64,000 nt of DNA from Pseudoalteromonas sp. T1lg88 (GCF_002964765.1 NZ_PQCF01000032.1:186001-250000); one strand, 5' to 3'. Shown: positions 8,559 to 17,748, numbered from the stretch's first letter. A program made the numbers and translations. The notes: generated by a model from the letters alone, not told the origin.

Positions 8559-10133
8559 TTAGCTAAGGGCGATTTTTTCCTTAACGTGCTCGGCAAAACC
8601 GCTACCTGCTTCCAGGTAGAAGTTATAGGTAGAGTCGACGCCAAGCTCGCGCAATTCTTTTTGTTGATCCGGGTAGTTGGCAATGGCGGTCACCTGGCCC
8701 TGATAGCCCGAGACCTTGAGTTGCTGTAGCGCGAAGATATTTTGATTGTGTTTAGGCATGGCCAACATAACCATCTCCACCTGGGAGTGGTTCAGCCGTT
8801 GCCAAAAATCCGGATCCGTGGCATCTGCTGTCAGGGCGCGGCGTCCACGTTTAACATGGCGAGCTACCACTTCCGGTTTAATATCGATCCCGGCCACCGC
8901 ATCGGGGAAACTGCTGGCTATGGTTTCGTAGGCACCGGTTCCTATACGGCCCATGCCGAAGATCACAATACGGGTGTTGTGCAGGTTAACCGGCAACTCT
9001 TCCTCAAGGCGAGTATCGCTTTCAAAACGCAGTAGCCAGTTTTCCATACGTACATAGATATCGTTGGCACGGCCATTTAAAGGCGAGGCAATGATAAAGG
9101 TGATGGCCACCGCTGTAGCCACAACCGCCAGCCATTGTGAAGACACCCAGCCAGTGCTGGCGGCAACGGCGCAGACTATCAGGCCAAATTCACTATAATT
9201 GGCAAGGGTAAAGGCGCTAAGCAAAGAGGTACGGGCGCGCAGGCGCACTGAATTGGTCAAAATATAATAAAGCGCTACCTTGATCCCGAGTACTGAAACA
9301 ATCAGCAAGGCGGCGACCAGGGCATTAAAGCTTAGCTCGGCGTTTAAGCCTATGGTGAGGAAAAAGCCGACGAGCAGGATGTCCTTAAAGCTCAATAAGG
9401 ACTTGGCTAATTCGCTGGCCTTTTTATGGCTGGCAAACATCATGCCCAGGATCAATGCGCCCAGATCACCCTTAATACCGGCAAACTCAAAGGCTTGATA
9501 ACCCGCGACCAGGGCGAAGAAAAAACCGAATAGCGGCAGCAGTTCGCCGTGTTTTGAGCGGTTGAGGATCCAAAACATAACTGGGCGAAACAGTGGCAAC
9601 AATACCAGCAGGGCAAGAGCCCAATAGTTAGGTAGCTTGCCGGTGCTGGCGACTAAAAAAAGCACCGCAAAAATATCCTGCATAACCAAGATACCGATGG
9701 AAATTTTACCGTGCAGGCTGGCCATTTCACCGCGGTCTTCCAAGACCTTAACGGCAAAAACCGTGCTTGAGAAACTAAAGGCAAAGCCCAGCAATAAGGC
9801 GGTTTGCCAGTTTAATTCCACAAACAGCGGTAGGGCAAAGATACCCAGCAGCAGTAAAAAGCCGCCAAACAGTGCCGTGCTAAGGACTATATGCGCCGTT
9901 GCCGGGGCCCAGACCTGTACCTTCATCAAGCTAGAGACTTTCAGTTTAAGGCCGATACTAAAAAGCAGTAGGGTGATCCCCAAACTGGCAATACTGTTTA
10001 GTAATTCAGTGGTTTTATAGCCGGCGAAATGCAAGACGAAGCCGGCAATTAAAAAGCCTACCATGGGCGGCAGTTTTACCTGGTAGGCGGCGAAACCGCA
10101 AACAAAAGCAACGGCGAAAAAGATGAGTTCCAT
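8559..10133 (-). CDS. Monovalent cation:proton antiporter-2 family protein (KefB/YbaL-like)
   Basis: The 524-residue inner-membrane protein has an N-terminal Na+/H+ exchanger-type domain of 11-13 helices (residues of about 1-370) and a C-terminal nucleotide-binding RCK/TrkA-N domain starting at RIVIFGMGRIGTGAY (about 389-403). The family exchanges K+ or Na+ for H+, with the RCK domain gating transport in response to nucleotides or glutathione adducts. The RCK part is complete to its Rossmann end, but a TrkA-C domain is lacking, as in the shorter members. The gene stands alone, with a hairpin downstream and a MITE-like repeat upstream at 10239-10397. Its ion choice cannot be told from the sequence. 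Confidence 0.87.
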   Translation of the reverse strand: MELIFFAVAFVCGFAAYQVKLPPMVGFLIAGFVLHFAGYKTTELLNSIASLGITLLLFSIGLKLKVSSLMKVQVWAPATAHIVLSTALFGGFLLLLGIFALPLFVELNWQTALLLGFAFSFSSTVFAVKVLEDRGEMASLHGKISIGILVMQDIFAVLFLVASTGKLPNYWALALLVLLPLFRPVMFWILNRSKHGELLPLFGFFFALVAGYQAFEFAGIKGDLGALILGMMFASHKKASELAKSLLSFKDILLVGFFLTIGLNAELSFNALVAALLIVSVLGIKVALYYILTNSVRLRARTSLLSAFTLANYSEFGLIVCAVAASTGWVSSQWLAVVATAVAITFIIASPLNGRANDIYVRMENWLLRFESDTRLEEELPVNLHNTRIVIFGMGRIGTGAYETIASSFPDAVAGIDIKPEVVARHVKRGRRALTADATDPDFWQRLNHSQVEMVMLAMPKHNQNIFALQQLKVSGYQGQVTAIANYPDQQKELRELGVDSTYNFYLEAGSGFAEHVKEKIALS

Positions 10134-10238
10134 AGATTTCTTTTTATAGTCAATATGCTAACAGTGTAGCGAAAGCCAGGCTTGATGAAAATATGCGACT
10201 TTATAGTTCGTTAGCCCATTACGGGCAAAAATTTGATT

Positions 10239-10397
10239 ATACCAATTCTGTTAAGTATGTGAGCAGAGATAGCGCTGGATAAATGATGTGATAACAAGGC
10301 GGAATTTTTCTTATGTAATTCTACATAGAAAAATTCCAACGCCGTTAGCATGATATTTAGCCCGCTAGAATGATTAGCTATTTAAGTGAATTGGTAT
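10239..10397. repeat. MITE-like element, ATACCAATTC terminal repeats (full copy)
   Basis: This 159-base element begins ATACCAATTC and ends GAATTGGTAT (terminal inverted repeats), and has an inner hairpin (GGAATTTTTCTTATGTA against TACATAGAAAAATTCC) flanked by AAGGCG/CGCC arms. It has no coding capacity. The right part recurs at 26948-27012 and the two ends at 6904-6946. It lies in the divergent promoter region between the antiporter gene and the spo0M-like gene. No clear target duplication is visible. Confidence 0.75.
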
Positions 10398-10484
10398 TAT
10401 TTTCCGCTAACCTAAACTTTTCACTGACAAGGTCATAAAAATGTGGTTAAGATGCGACAAAAGGATCTTAAAACAGGAGTAGTT

Positions 10485-11227
10485 ATGTTTAAAAAAATCC
10501 TGGCTTCAGTTGGTATTGGTGCGGCTAAAGTAGACACAGTGCTACAAACCGAGCTTTGCACCCTGGACAAAAATTTCATGCCGAAATCATCATTCAAGGC
10601 GGTGATGTCGAACAAGATATTTCTGGTCTGGAATTGGCATTGATGACTCGCGTCAAAGTAGAAGCGGATGACGGTGCCTACTTTGCCAACCATGTTATTG
10701 ATAAATGGCGGGTGAGTGAAAAGCTGACCCTGCAACCGGGTGAAGAGCACCGTATTCCGTTTGAGGCAAGACTGCATTCGGAAACGCCGATCACCGAATT
10801 TAGTGCCGGTTATAACCAGACTCAGGTGTGGATACAAACCGGTTTGAATATTGATTTGGCCCTTGATGCCAGCGACCGTGATGTGCTGCACATCTATCCT
10901 AATGAGGCGGTCAAAACCTGTATGCAGGCCATGGATAAGCTAGGCTTTTCCTTGGTTAAAGCAGACGTGGAAAAGGGTTATCTGCGCGCTCCTAGCTTTC
11001 AGTCGACCTCAGGTTGTTATCAGGAGTTGGAATACCGCCCGGGAAATCGCGGTATGTTCGGCATTCAGGAAGTGGAGCTGTCTTTTGTACCTGAGGCCCA
11101 TAAAACTCATGTGCTGATTGAGCTTGACCGCGCATTTCGTGCTGACGGTTATATCGACCTCACCATAGAGCATGATCATGTGAATCTATCGCAGATTTGC
11201 GACCAGCTTGAGCGCTTAATTCACTGA
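10485..11227 (+). pseudogene. Spo0M-like (sporulation-control/arrestin-fold) gene, frameshifted
   Basis: The frame from ATG 10485 (behind CAGGAG) reads MFKKILASVGIGAAKVDTVL then loses its sense near 10550. The next frame goes on with LHPGQKFHAEIIIQGGDVEQ to the stop at 11227. The span is 743 bases, one short of 248 codons, so restoring one base near GAGCTTTG gives a normal protein of about 247 residues of the Spo0M family (arrestin-like, cytoplasmic). No ribosomal slippery heptamer is seen, so a real indel or a sequencing error is more likely than programmed shifting. The downstream piece alone (from 10556) would lack the first beta-strands. Confidence 0.75.
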
Positions 11228-11257
11228 TAGCCCTCGGTTATTAATAAAAACTAATCG

Positions 11258-11283
11258 AAAGCCCGGCCTAGCTGGGCTTTTTT
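11258..11283 (+). terminator. Rho-independent terminator after the spo0M-like gene
   Basis: AAAGCCC pairs with GGGCTTT and is followed by a T run, 31 bases after the stop at 11227. Confidence 0.8.
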
Positions 11284-11308
11284 GTCAGAGCAACTGTCGG
11301 AGTAACCC

Positions 11309-11752
11309 ATGAGTATTCTATGGCTGCATAAACATTTTAATGAGCTAAGCACTGATGAGCTCTTCACCCTGATGCGCTCCCGCGTTGATGTGTTTGTGGT
11401 TGAGCAAAACTGTCCTTACCCTGAACTGGATGATGCCGATATCGCAGCGGATACACTGCATCTTTTGGGGTATCAAGACGGCCAGTTATGCGCTTATGCC
11501 CGTTGTATAAGTAAAGGGGAAAAGGTAGCCATAGGGCGGGTGCTTTGCGTCAAGCAATGGCGTGGAAAGGGCCTTGCTAAGGCGATGATGAAGGAGGCTC
11601 TGTCCCTGTGCCACAGTCACTGTCCCGGGCGCACCGTGGTGCTAAGCGCACAAACCTATTTGCTCGACTTTTATCGCGGCTTTGGTTTTCAAACTAAAGG
11701 CGAGCCTTATCTAGAAGACGGCATAGAGCATCAGGATATGGAACTGTTATAA
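11309..11752 (+). CDS. elaA: GNAT-family N-acetyltransferase, ElaA-like
   Basis: This 147-residue cytoplasmic protein matches ElaA in length and layout: an N-terminal LRSRVDVFVVEQNCPYPELD-type segment (here beginning LMRSRVDVFVVEQ), the acetyl-CoA loop with IGRVLC...WRGKGLAKAMM (Q/RxxGxG/A motif as WRGKGLA), and a C-terminal FYRGFGF motif. It would transfer an acetyl group from acetyl-CoA to an unknown amine. It has its own terminator upstream, so it is probably a single-gene unit. The start ATG at 11309 has GGAG 8 bases ahead. Confidence 0.85.
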   Translation: MSILWLHKHFNELSTDELFTLMRSRVDVFVVEQNCPYPELDDADIAADTLHLLGYQDGQLCAYARCISKGEKVAIGRVLCVKQWRGKGLAKAMMKEALSLCHSHCPGRTVVLSAQTYLLDFYRGFGFQTKGEPYLEDGIEHQDMELL

Positions 11753-11844
11753 ATGATGAAAGAGCCGGGTATTAAACCTCTGGATTTAGGGCCTTCATTT
11801 TTCCCGCATTTAATTGAAATCGTGTGGATTAATTCTTTGACCGC

Positions 11845-11872
11845 AAAAAAAAGCGGAGCCTAGGCTCCGCTT
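11845..11872 (-). terminator. Terminator of the minus-strand gene at 11902-12723
   Basis: AAGCGGAGCCTAGGCTCCGC and the following TT make a perfect 22-bp palindrome, preceded on the plus strand by eight A bases, which become a U run for minus-strand transcripts. It may also stop elaA transcripts. Confidence 0.8.
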
Positions 11873-11901
11873 CCGGCTTTCACTATTGGTGTTCTCTTAG
11901 A

Positions 11902-12723
11902 TTAGGGGTAGCTTTGGAAAGCCTGATCTATGTATGGGGCTAACGGTTCAAACGGCGTGTATTGGGTGTAGCCAAACGGGTCTTGATACTTGATCCTAAA
12001 CTGGTGGTCAGTGAAGCCATCAGGGAATGTCTGAGTTTGAATCTCCAAATCAGCCGCTTTAAAGAATGAATATTCTTCGCTCGAAATGGGTGCAGGGACG
12101 TTAATTATTTTTTCTCCGTTGCCCATCCAGTTAACCTTTATCTTAAAGCCTTCGCCATTGAACTCGTCAAACATGGCTCTTTGATACAAGGTGAGGGTCA
12201 TGTCTTTATCTTGGTAGCTGATGGTTTCGATATCGGCGACCGTCACCGGGGTGACGTCATTTAAGATACCTTGAGCGTTGAATATCATCAGGCCATGCGA
12301 GTAATTTAGTTCGTTCAGCTCATTGGTCATTTCCATGACCTGTAATTCGATAGTGAGGTTTCTGCCACCGCTAATTTTGTCAGATGCAAATACGGTGACT
12401 AACACTTTACTGTACACCCAGGCATCGTTGACCATGGCTTTAAATAGATCTGGGCCGTAGCTAGATTCTTTTTGAAAGCCTTTAACGACTAGGTTAGTTG
12501 CGTTTTCGAAAACAATTTCGAGTTCATCCAGTGATTGCTCGGGCGTATGAAGTGAGTTCGATGTTTTGACCTTTATCTTTTTTACCATGTTCAGGTCCAG
12601 GCCCGGGTAGGGCACTGATGAACTGGCGCTAGGGTAGTTGATTTCGTACTCTGCAGCCTTAGCATTGGAGCTTAGGCCCAGTGTAAGTACTAGGGTAGAT
12701 AAAAAAACCATAATGGCTTTCAT
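11902..12723 (-). CDS. Secreted protein of unknown function
   Basis: The 273-residue product starts with a clear Sec signal peptide (MKAIMVFLSTLVLTLGL, cut after AKA at about residue 23). The mature part is rich in beta-prone segments and aromatic residues and has no Cys pattern, TM helix or enzyme motif that I recognise. ATG at 12723 follows AAGGAA. Its own terminator lies downstream, and a bidirectional hairpin separates it from the transporter gene upstream, so it is a lone gene. It is probably a periplasmic or secreted protein; no function is proposed. Confidence 0.7.
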   Translation of the reverse strand: MKAIMVFLSTLVLTLGLSSNAKAAEYEINYPSASSSVPYPGLDLNMVKKIKVKTSNSLHTPEQSLDELEIVFENATNLVVKGFQKESSYGPDLFKAMVNDAWVYSKVLVTVFASDKISGGRNLTIELQVMEMTNELNELNYSHGLMIFNAQGILNDVTPVTVADIETISYQDKDMTLTLYQRAMFDEFNGEGFKIKVNWMGNGEKIINVPAPISSEEYSFFKAADLEIQTQTFPDGFTDHQFRIKYQDPFGYTQYTPFEPLAPYIDQAFQSYP

Positions 12724-12854
12724 GTGTATTTCCTTGTTATGTACTTGTTAATTCAATGTGAAAGCAAATGGATGCTAGCATAGAAAAATAGGTACATCCC
12801 GTCCAATGAGCAATTAGCTTGTTTTATAAGGCATATTTAAGGAAAAGGGGTGAT

Positions 12855-12881
12855 AAAAAAGGCCGCGAGTGCGGCCTTTTT
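12855..12881. terminator. Terminator of the NSS transporter gene
   Basis: AAAAAAGGCCGC / GCGGCCTTTTT hairpin with A and T runs on its two sides, 16 bases beyond the minus-strand stop at 12897. It is well formed in both directions. Confidence 0.85.
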
Positions 12882-12896
12882 CGGTATTACCTTGAA

Positions 12897-14246
12897 TTAA
12901 CGTAGCGAGTTGATAAACACCAGGGCGATACACACTGGGCATACAAACTTGATGTACCAGGGCCAAATCTTCCAGAACCAGCTGTTAGCGGCTTCTGGGC
13001 AGCCGGATTGAATTTCTTTAAGCAGCGATGCACGGCTCCAGATCCAGCCAACAAAAACACAACACATTAAGCCTAGTAGCGGTTGGCCAAAACGTGTGGT
13101 GATGGCGATCACTAAACCAAACAATTGTTCAAAGTTAAGCAATATGATGGTGCTTATTGAGCCGATGAAGGCGCCTATGGTCCAGGTCGCCGGTTTACGG
13201 TCAAGGCCAAATTTCTCTACCGTGTAAGACACCGGAGCTTCTAACATGGAAATAGAGGAGGTCAGGGCGGCAATACTCATTAGCGCGAAGAAGGCAAAAC
13301 CCACAAACAGGCCGGCGCTGCCCATGGTATCAAACAGGGCTGGCAATACCTGGAAGACGAGTGTGTCTTCCGAGAGTAACTTACCCGCTTCGTCAAAGAT
13401 TTGTACCCCTTGCTCCTGTGCCACATACATGGCCGGAATAATAAGTAGACCGGCAACGAAGGCGATAAACACATCGATAAGGGTTACCGAGGCGCCCAGA
13501 GTAACCAGGTTTTCTTGTTTAGAAATGTATGAGCCGTAAATGATCATGACACTGGTACCCAGTGACAGCGAGAAAAACGCCTGACCCAGGGCACTCACCA
13601 GCAGCGTAGGCTCAAAGATGGCGCTAAAGTCCGGTAGCAGGTAATTGCGCAGGCCTTCACTGGCACCGTCCTGGCTCATTACATAGGCGATCAACGCAAA
13701 TAAAATGCCCAGCAAGGCCGGCATCAAGCGCTTTGACCACTTTTCTATACCATTCTCAACGCCTTTACTGATGATCATCACTGTCAGCACGATAAAGCCG
13801 CCAGCAAAGAGTAAGTTACGGGTTAAGGATTGACTCGTCAGCCAGTTTGCTGCCTCTGGAGCACCCACCAGTTGGGCAACAGGCTCAGCGGTATAACTGA
13901 TCATCCAACCGGCAACTATGGCATAAAAACTTAAAATCATGCCGGCACAGATAATGCCGCCAAAACCAACTAAGAATGCCAGTGGGTGTTGCCACTTATG
14001 CTTGGATACTTTTTTTAGCGAACTTACGGCATTGGCCTGACCATAACGGCCAACAACCAGCTCGGCCATTAATGCGGGATAGGCTAAACAGAAGGCTAGA
14101 ACCAGATAAGCAAGCACAAAGGCGGCGCCACCATTGGAGGCGGTTTGAGTGGGAAAGCCCCAAATATTACCTAGTCCCACTGCCGAACCGGCAGCGGCCA
14201 TTATAAAACCAAAACGGGAGCTAAACTCCCCACGCGACGCACTCAT
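12897..14246 (-). CDS. Sodium-dependent transporter, neurotransmitter:sodium symporter (NSS/SNF) family
   Basis: The 449-residue inner-membrane symporter has the LeuT-type first helix GSAVGLGNIWGFP, whose unwound backbone forms the Na+ and substrate sites, and 11-12 predicted helices. NSS members couple Na+ entry to uptake of an amino acid or related amine; the substrate cannot be assigned. The short C-terminus and the ending helix WPWYIKFVCPVCIALVFI are usual for bacterial members. ATG at 14246 has a weak AGAGAA ribosome site. It is a single-gene unit bounded by hairpins. A Na+-coupled porter fits with the Mrp antiporter and the Na+-type channel elsewhere in the window. Confidence 0.9.
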   Translation of the reverse strand: MSASRGEFSSRFGFIMAAAGSAVGLGNIWGFPTQTASNGGAAFVLAYLVLAFCLAYPALMAELVVGRYGQANAVSSLKKVSKHKWQHPLAFLVGFGGIICAGMILSFYAIVAGWMISYTAEPVAQLVGAPEAANWLTSQSLTRNLLFAGGFIVLTVMIISKGVENGIEKWSKRLMPALLGILFALIAYVMSQDGASEGLRNYLLPDFSAIFEPTLLVSALGQAFFSLSLGTSVMIIYGSYISKQENLVTLGASVTLIDVFIAFVAGLLIIPAMYVAQEQGVQIFDEAGKLLSEDTLVFQVLPALFDTMGSAGLFVGFAFFALMSIAALTSSISMLEAPVSYTVEKFGLDRKPATWTIGAFIGSISTIILLNFEQLFGLVIAITTRFGQPLLGLMCCVFVGWIWSRASLLKEIQSGCPEAANSWFWKIWPWYIKFVCPVCIALVFINSLR

Positions 14247-14438
14247 ATTATTATATTTCTCTGTAGGTGAACTGCGCCCTAAATCTACTGTAATTTACGT
14301 GAAATAAAAAGCACAAAGCGGCAATTAGTACACTGTAGCCGGGGTAAAGCGCGCTATACGAACAATTTCCATGCTATCGGCGCAATGCCCGGTCTTAGGG
14401 CGACGCCGCCACATTAGCAATGTGCTGTGGGCTAGAGC

Positions 14439-14460
14439 GATGTAAACGCTGTGTTACATC
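14439..14460 (-). terminator. Hairpin at the end of the minus-strand sensor kinase gene
   Basis: GATGTAA and TTACATC form a 7-bp stem that includes the stop codon of the kinase gene (stop at 14454-14456). It may end the mipA-DUF3019-RR-HK transcript; a second stem (CACATT/AATGTG) lies 15-25 bases further on. Confidence 0.45.
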
Positions 14461-15716
14461 GGCAGTATCAAGGTGAATTGTGCACCGCCTAATTTTGCCG
14501 ATGAACCCACCTGCAGCTTGCCCTGATGCCACAACATCACCTTGTGGCAAATGGCTAGGCCCAAACCATAACCGTTTTGATTGCGATGCTTAGCGCTTTG
14601 ATAAAAGGGCTTAAGCACAGCCGCGCGCTCTTGCGCTGGGACGCCTGGGCCATCATCGGCAATGCTGATGTGTAATTGCTGCGCTTCGGTGTAGGCGCTG
14701 ATAACTATCTGGTTGTCGGCATAGCGCAGGGCATTGGTAAGAATATTATGGATACAGCGCGCCAACCAATGCAGGTCGGCCTGTACCATCAGCTGATGGG
14801 GGCAGTCTATGTGCACCTGTATGCCGCCTAGTTGGGGTAGTAACTGCTCACCTACTTCTTGTAAATAAGGGTAAAGCTCGGTGCGGCTGTAATTTAGTTC
14901 AATATTCTGTTGTTGCAGGGCGGCAAAACTGAGGTAGCTCTTAAGCATGGACTCCATGGTATCGAGATCTTTTTCCATGCGCGTCAGGTAGGCCTGCTTG
15001 CTTTGCTCATCTTCGCTGTCCATGGCGGCATCAAGGCCAAAGCGCAGACAGGCGATGGGGGTACGAATATCATGGGAGAGGCTCGATGCCATCAGTTTAT
15101 TCTCCGCCAACAGCGCATTGATCTGCTCGGCCATGGAGTTAAAGCTGCGCTCAAGCTGTTGTGTATAGCTAAAACGGCTGCTGGCAATGCGGGTGTCGAG
15201 TTTGCCCTTGGCAAATCGTGTCGCGGCATTGGCCAAGGTGGTAATGCGCCGGGTCAGAGGTATTAGGGGTAACCACATGCACAGGCTAAAGCCGCAGTAA
15301 AACAGAACGGTGAGCAGTAGATCATGGTGAGAGCTGGCCGGTTTGGGTAACCGCATGGTGAGGTGATGGTCGGCCAGTTGTGGCGTGGAGCGTACCAAGT
15401 AAAGGCCCTCCTCATCGGCCAAGGTTAGCCCTTGCTCTTGATAAAGCTGTTGGCGCAGTGGTGAGGGTAAGGCAAGGTCGCTATTGGCGGCATAGCCAAT
15501 ATTCAAGTTAAAGTGGCTGTTAAGCGTCGCCAGTTGCTGGCGTTGTTGCTCTGCGGGATAGCTGGCCAGGTAGGAAAGCATGCCGCTTAAGAGCGCTTGC
15601 TGCTGATTAAAATCATTGTGCTCATCGTTGTTGCTGGCGATGCCATCGATCAACCAGCTGAGCAGTACCACAGACAGCAGCGCCGTGGCCAATAAGGATA
15701 AGTAGAGCTTTTTCAT
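14454..15716 (-). CDS. Sensor histidine kinase of the mipA-DUF3019 operon
   Basis: The 420-residue inner-membrane kinase has TM1 at about 5-24, a periplasmic domain to about 130, TM2 at about 132-152, a HAMP domain, the phosphoacceptor box SSLSHDIRTPIACLRF, N-box NILTNALRYA, G1 box DDGPGV and G2 box GYGLGLAI. It begins 22 bases after the stop of the response regulator and is last in a four-gene minus-strand operon. It shares its general plan with the kinase at 110-1357. The MipA/DUF3019 genes ahead of it suggest that it senses envelope or antimicrobial stress, which is an inference from context. Confidence 0.9.
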   Translation of the reverse strand: MKKLYLSLLATALLSVVLLSWLIDGIASNNDEHNDFNQQQALLSGMLSYLASYPAEQQRQQLATLNSHFNLNIGYAANSDLALPSPLRQQLYQEQGLTLADEEGLYLVRSTPQLADHHLTMRLPKPASSHHDLLLTVLFYCGFSLCMWLPLIPLTRRITTLANAATRFAKGKLDTRIASSRFSYTQQLERSFNSMAEQINALLAENKLMASSLSHDIRTPIACLRFGLDAAMDSEDEQSKQAYLTRMEKDLDTMESMLKSYLSFAALQQQNIELNYSRTELYPYLQEVGEQLLPQLGGIQVHIDCPHQLMVQADLHWLARCIHNILTNALRYADNQIVISAYTEAQQLHISIADDGPGVPAQERAAVLKPFYQSAKHRNQNGYGLGLAICHKVMLWHQGKLQVGSSAKLGGAQFTLILPM

Positions 15717-15738
15717 TGCCGCCTCTTAGCCTGTGCGC

Positions 15739-16461
15739 CTAGTCGGCAGTATCCGCATGCCAGGCATCTTTAACTAATAAATAGCCCTTGCCCCAGATGG
15801 TTTTTATTCGTTGCGGCTGCTCGCCATTGCCATCAAAACGCTTGCGCAGCGCCGATATCACTACATCTATGCTTCTATCTAAGCCGTCATATTCGCGACC
15901 CTTGATGGCCTTGAACACAGAGTCTCGGTCAACCACCTCACCGGCGTGGCGGGCAAGATAGGCCAGCAACGAAAATTCTGCATGAGAGAGTTCCACCGCT
16001 TGCTCGGCCAGGGTCACGCGGTGCGCCTGCATGTCTATATGCAATTGCCCCACTTTAATATGCATCGGCTCTGCGGATGGCTGAGAATCGTCGGCCATGT
16101 CCCGTAAACTGGCCTTAATTCTGGCAAGCAATACGCGAGGACGGGCTGGCTTGGCGATATAATCGCTGGCACCGACTTCTAACCCTATTACCTCGTCGAG
16201 CTCATCATCGCGGGCGGTCAGCATAATAATGGGTTGCTGATAAAACTGACGTAATCGGGTGCACACGCTAATGCCGTCGAGACCGGGCAGCATAATATCG
16301 AGTAAGATTAAATCTGGATTGTGCTCGCGCACATAGGCTTCGACCTCGTTGCCCTTGTCGCACAGGCCCACGCGATAGCCGTTTTGAGCAAGAAACTCAA
16401 GCATCCACTCGCTCAGCGAAGGATCATCCTCGACCACTAAAATAAGGGGTTGCTGACTCAT
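15739..16461 (-). CDS. Response regulator, OmpR/PhoB type
   Basis: The 240-residue regulator has a receiver domain (LVVEDD near the start, phosphoacceptor Asp in LILLDIMLPGLDG, and Lys in YIAKPARP) and a winged-helix DNA-binding domain ending IKTIWGKGYLLV. I choose ATG at 16461 because GGAGGT lies 8 bases ahead and because it overlaps the stop of the upstream gene as TAATG; an earlier in-frame start would add 16 residues that do not belong to the family. It is the partner of the kinase that follows, and a paralogue of the regulator at 1-104. It probably controls its own operon, mipA included. Confidence 0.92.
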   Translation of the reverse strand: MSQQPLILVVEDDPSLSEWMLEFLAQNGYRVGLCDKGNEVEAYVREHNPDLILLDIMLPGLDGISVCTRLRQFYQQPIIMLTARDDELDEVIGLEVGASDYIAKPARPRVLLARIKASLRDMADDSQPSAEPMHIKVGQLHIDMQAHRVTLAEQAVELSHAEFSLLAYLARHAGEVVDRDSVFKAIKGREYDGLDRSIDVVISALRKRFDGNGEQPQRIKTIWGKGYLLVKDAWHADTAD

Positions 16462-16859
16462 TAAAATAACCTCCATCGCCTTTTCTTCTGGCCGCTGGTG
16501 TACACCCACTGCACTCGTACCTCGGTGCGGGCGAGCACTTTGCCCGTAGTGACATGAAATAATTCAAAACCCTGCGCCGTCTTGCTGGCGAATTCAAACA
16601 CCAGTTTGCCTTGTTGTTGCTGTTGCCAACAATGCAGGGGCTTAGTGGCTTGGTTTTGGCGAATACAGTAGCGCTCTTCGTTGTCCACCTGCCAATTCAG
16701 GGTGATATCGGAATAACAGGTGCGCCCCTGGCGCAGTGCCACACAGGTGTTTGGCGTGCTGAGCAAGGTGGGTAGTTCGGCGGACAACGCCTCGGGCTGC
16801 GCCGCCCAGCTTGGCAGGGCAAACATTAAACTAAGGCTGGCGCTGAGTCTAAAAAACAT
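16461..16859 (-). CDS. DUF3019 family secreted protein
   Basis: The 132-residue product has a signal peptide (cut after SWA at about residue 19), four Cys in the mature part (CVALRQGRTC, YCIRQ, LHCW) able to form two disulfides, and the DUF3019 layout. The domain has no known reaction. It overlaps mipA by 11 bases at its start and the response regulator by the TAATG at its end, so the four genes are translationally coupled. The set mipA-DUF3019-RR-HK recurs in marine gammaproteobacteria from my recollection. It is probably a periplasmic accessory of the sensor or of the MipA-like porin. Confidence 0.8.
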   Translation of the reverse strand: MFFRLSASLSLMFALPSWAAQPEALSAELPTLLSTPNTCVALRQGRTCYSDITLNWQVDNEERYCIRQNQATKPLHCWQQQQQGKLVFEFASKTAQGFELFHVTTGKVLARTEVRVQWVYTSGQKKRRWRLF

Positions 16860-17685
16860 AGCGTACGCCTACCTTGGCCTTATGCTGGTATTGTTGAGAA
16901 ATGATCGGGCTGTCACTTATTTCAGAGGAAAATAAGGTGGAGAGCCAGCCGGCTAAAAACACCCAGTTTTGTGATAAGGGATGCTCGGCGTGAAATTCAA
17001 GCACCAGGGATTGGGATGCGTGGGCCTGGTAGATGGGACGCTGCGTGGTGGCCTCATGGGCGTCAATACCAAAGTAATAATCGGTGAAATCGCCGCCATA
17101 ATGGTTAAAACCCAGACCTGTGCGCAGCTCCCAATTTCGATACTGGCTGATACGGGTTAAGAAGCTGCTGAAAATCCATGAGTTATGAGTGCCGGTAACA
17201 TCATGCATCAGCTCAAATGACAGTTGCAAGTCGTCAAAACGGCGCGATAATCTCAGCCCTACATCGAAATCATAGTGGCGGCGGTCGATACCGGCGAGCT
17301 CATCTACTACATCCCTGTCATAGATTTTCAAGCCGGTTTCATCGAATCCAGCTTGCACATTGGTACCGACAATATCCAGGCCCCAGTCGAACTTATCGAC
17401 CAGCGAATAGCCTATGACCATGCCGCCGCTTAACTGGCTATGGTCTATATCCAGATAGAAGTTGTTATAGCTGATCACCAGATTTAAATCCGGCTCAATA
17501 CCGTCATCGTAGGAGTCGAGGCCAATCAGATAGGAGTCTTCGATATAATAACCGGCGCCTATGCTCCAATCCCAATTAAAGCCTGGTTGAGGCTCCAAAC
17601 GGTTGTCTGAATAATAACGGTTGGTCGCCAAACTAGGTTGGCTTATAAGCAAAAACAGCAGGGCGAGTAGGGTACGAATTGGCAT
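16849..17685 (-). CDS. MipA/OmpV family outer-membrane protein
   Basis: The 278-residue protein has a signal peptide (cut near SLA-TN, residue 21) and alternating beta-strand pattern to the end, with C-terminal Phe (VRYVF), as in outer-membrane barrels. It fits the MipA/OmpV family, which includes murein-scaffolding MipA and OmpV-like porins induced by antimicrobial peptides. It is the first gene of the minus-strand operon and overlaps DUF3019 by 11 bases. The operon also encodes a two-component pair, so the barrel is probably its main target, inferred from order. Confidence 0.85.
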   Translation of the reverse strand: MPIRTLLALLFLLISQPSLATNRYYSDNRLEPQPGFNWDWSIGAGYYIEDSYLIGLDSYDDGIEPDLNLVISYNNFYLDIDHSQLSGGMVIGYSLVDKFDWGLDIVGTNVQAGFDETGLKIYDRDVVDELAGIDRRHYDFDVGLRLSRRFDDLQLSFELMHDVTGTHNSWIFSSFLTRISQYRNWELRTGLGFNHYGGDFTDYYFGIDAHEATTQRPIYQAHASQSLVLEFHAEHPLSQNWVFLAGWLSTLFSSEISDSPIISQQYQHKAKVGVRYVF

Positions 17686-17748
17686 GGCTTCAGGCTTTTT
17701 ATTTTATAGTAGGTTGCTTGGGCGCCGAAAACTGTAAGAAATTGTAGA

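Noticed and set aside
10545..10560. Programmed -1 frameshifting in the spo0M-like gene
   Set aside because: No X-XXY-YYZ heptamer or clear downstream stem is seen at the shift point.
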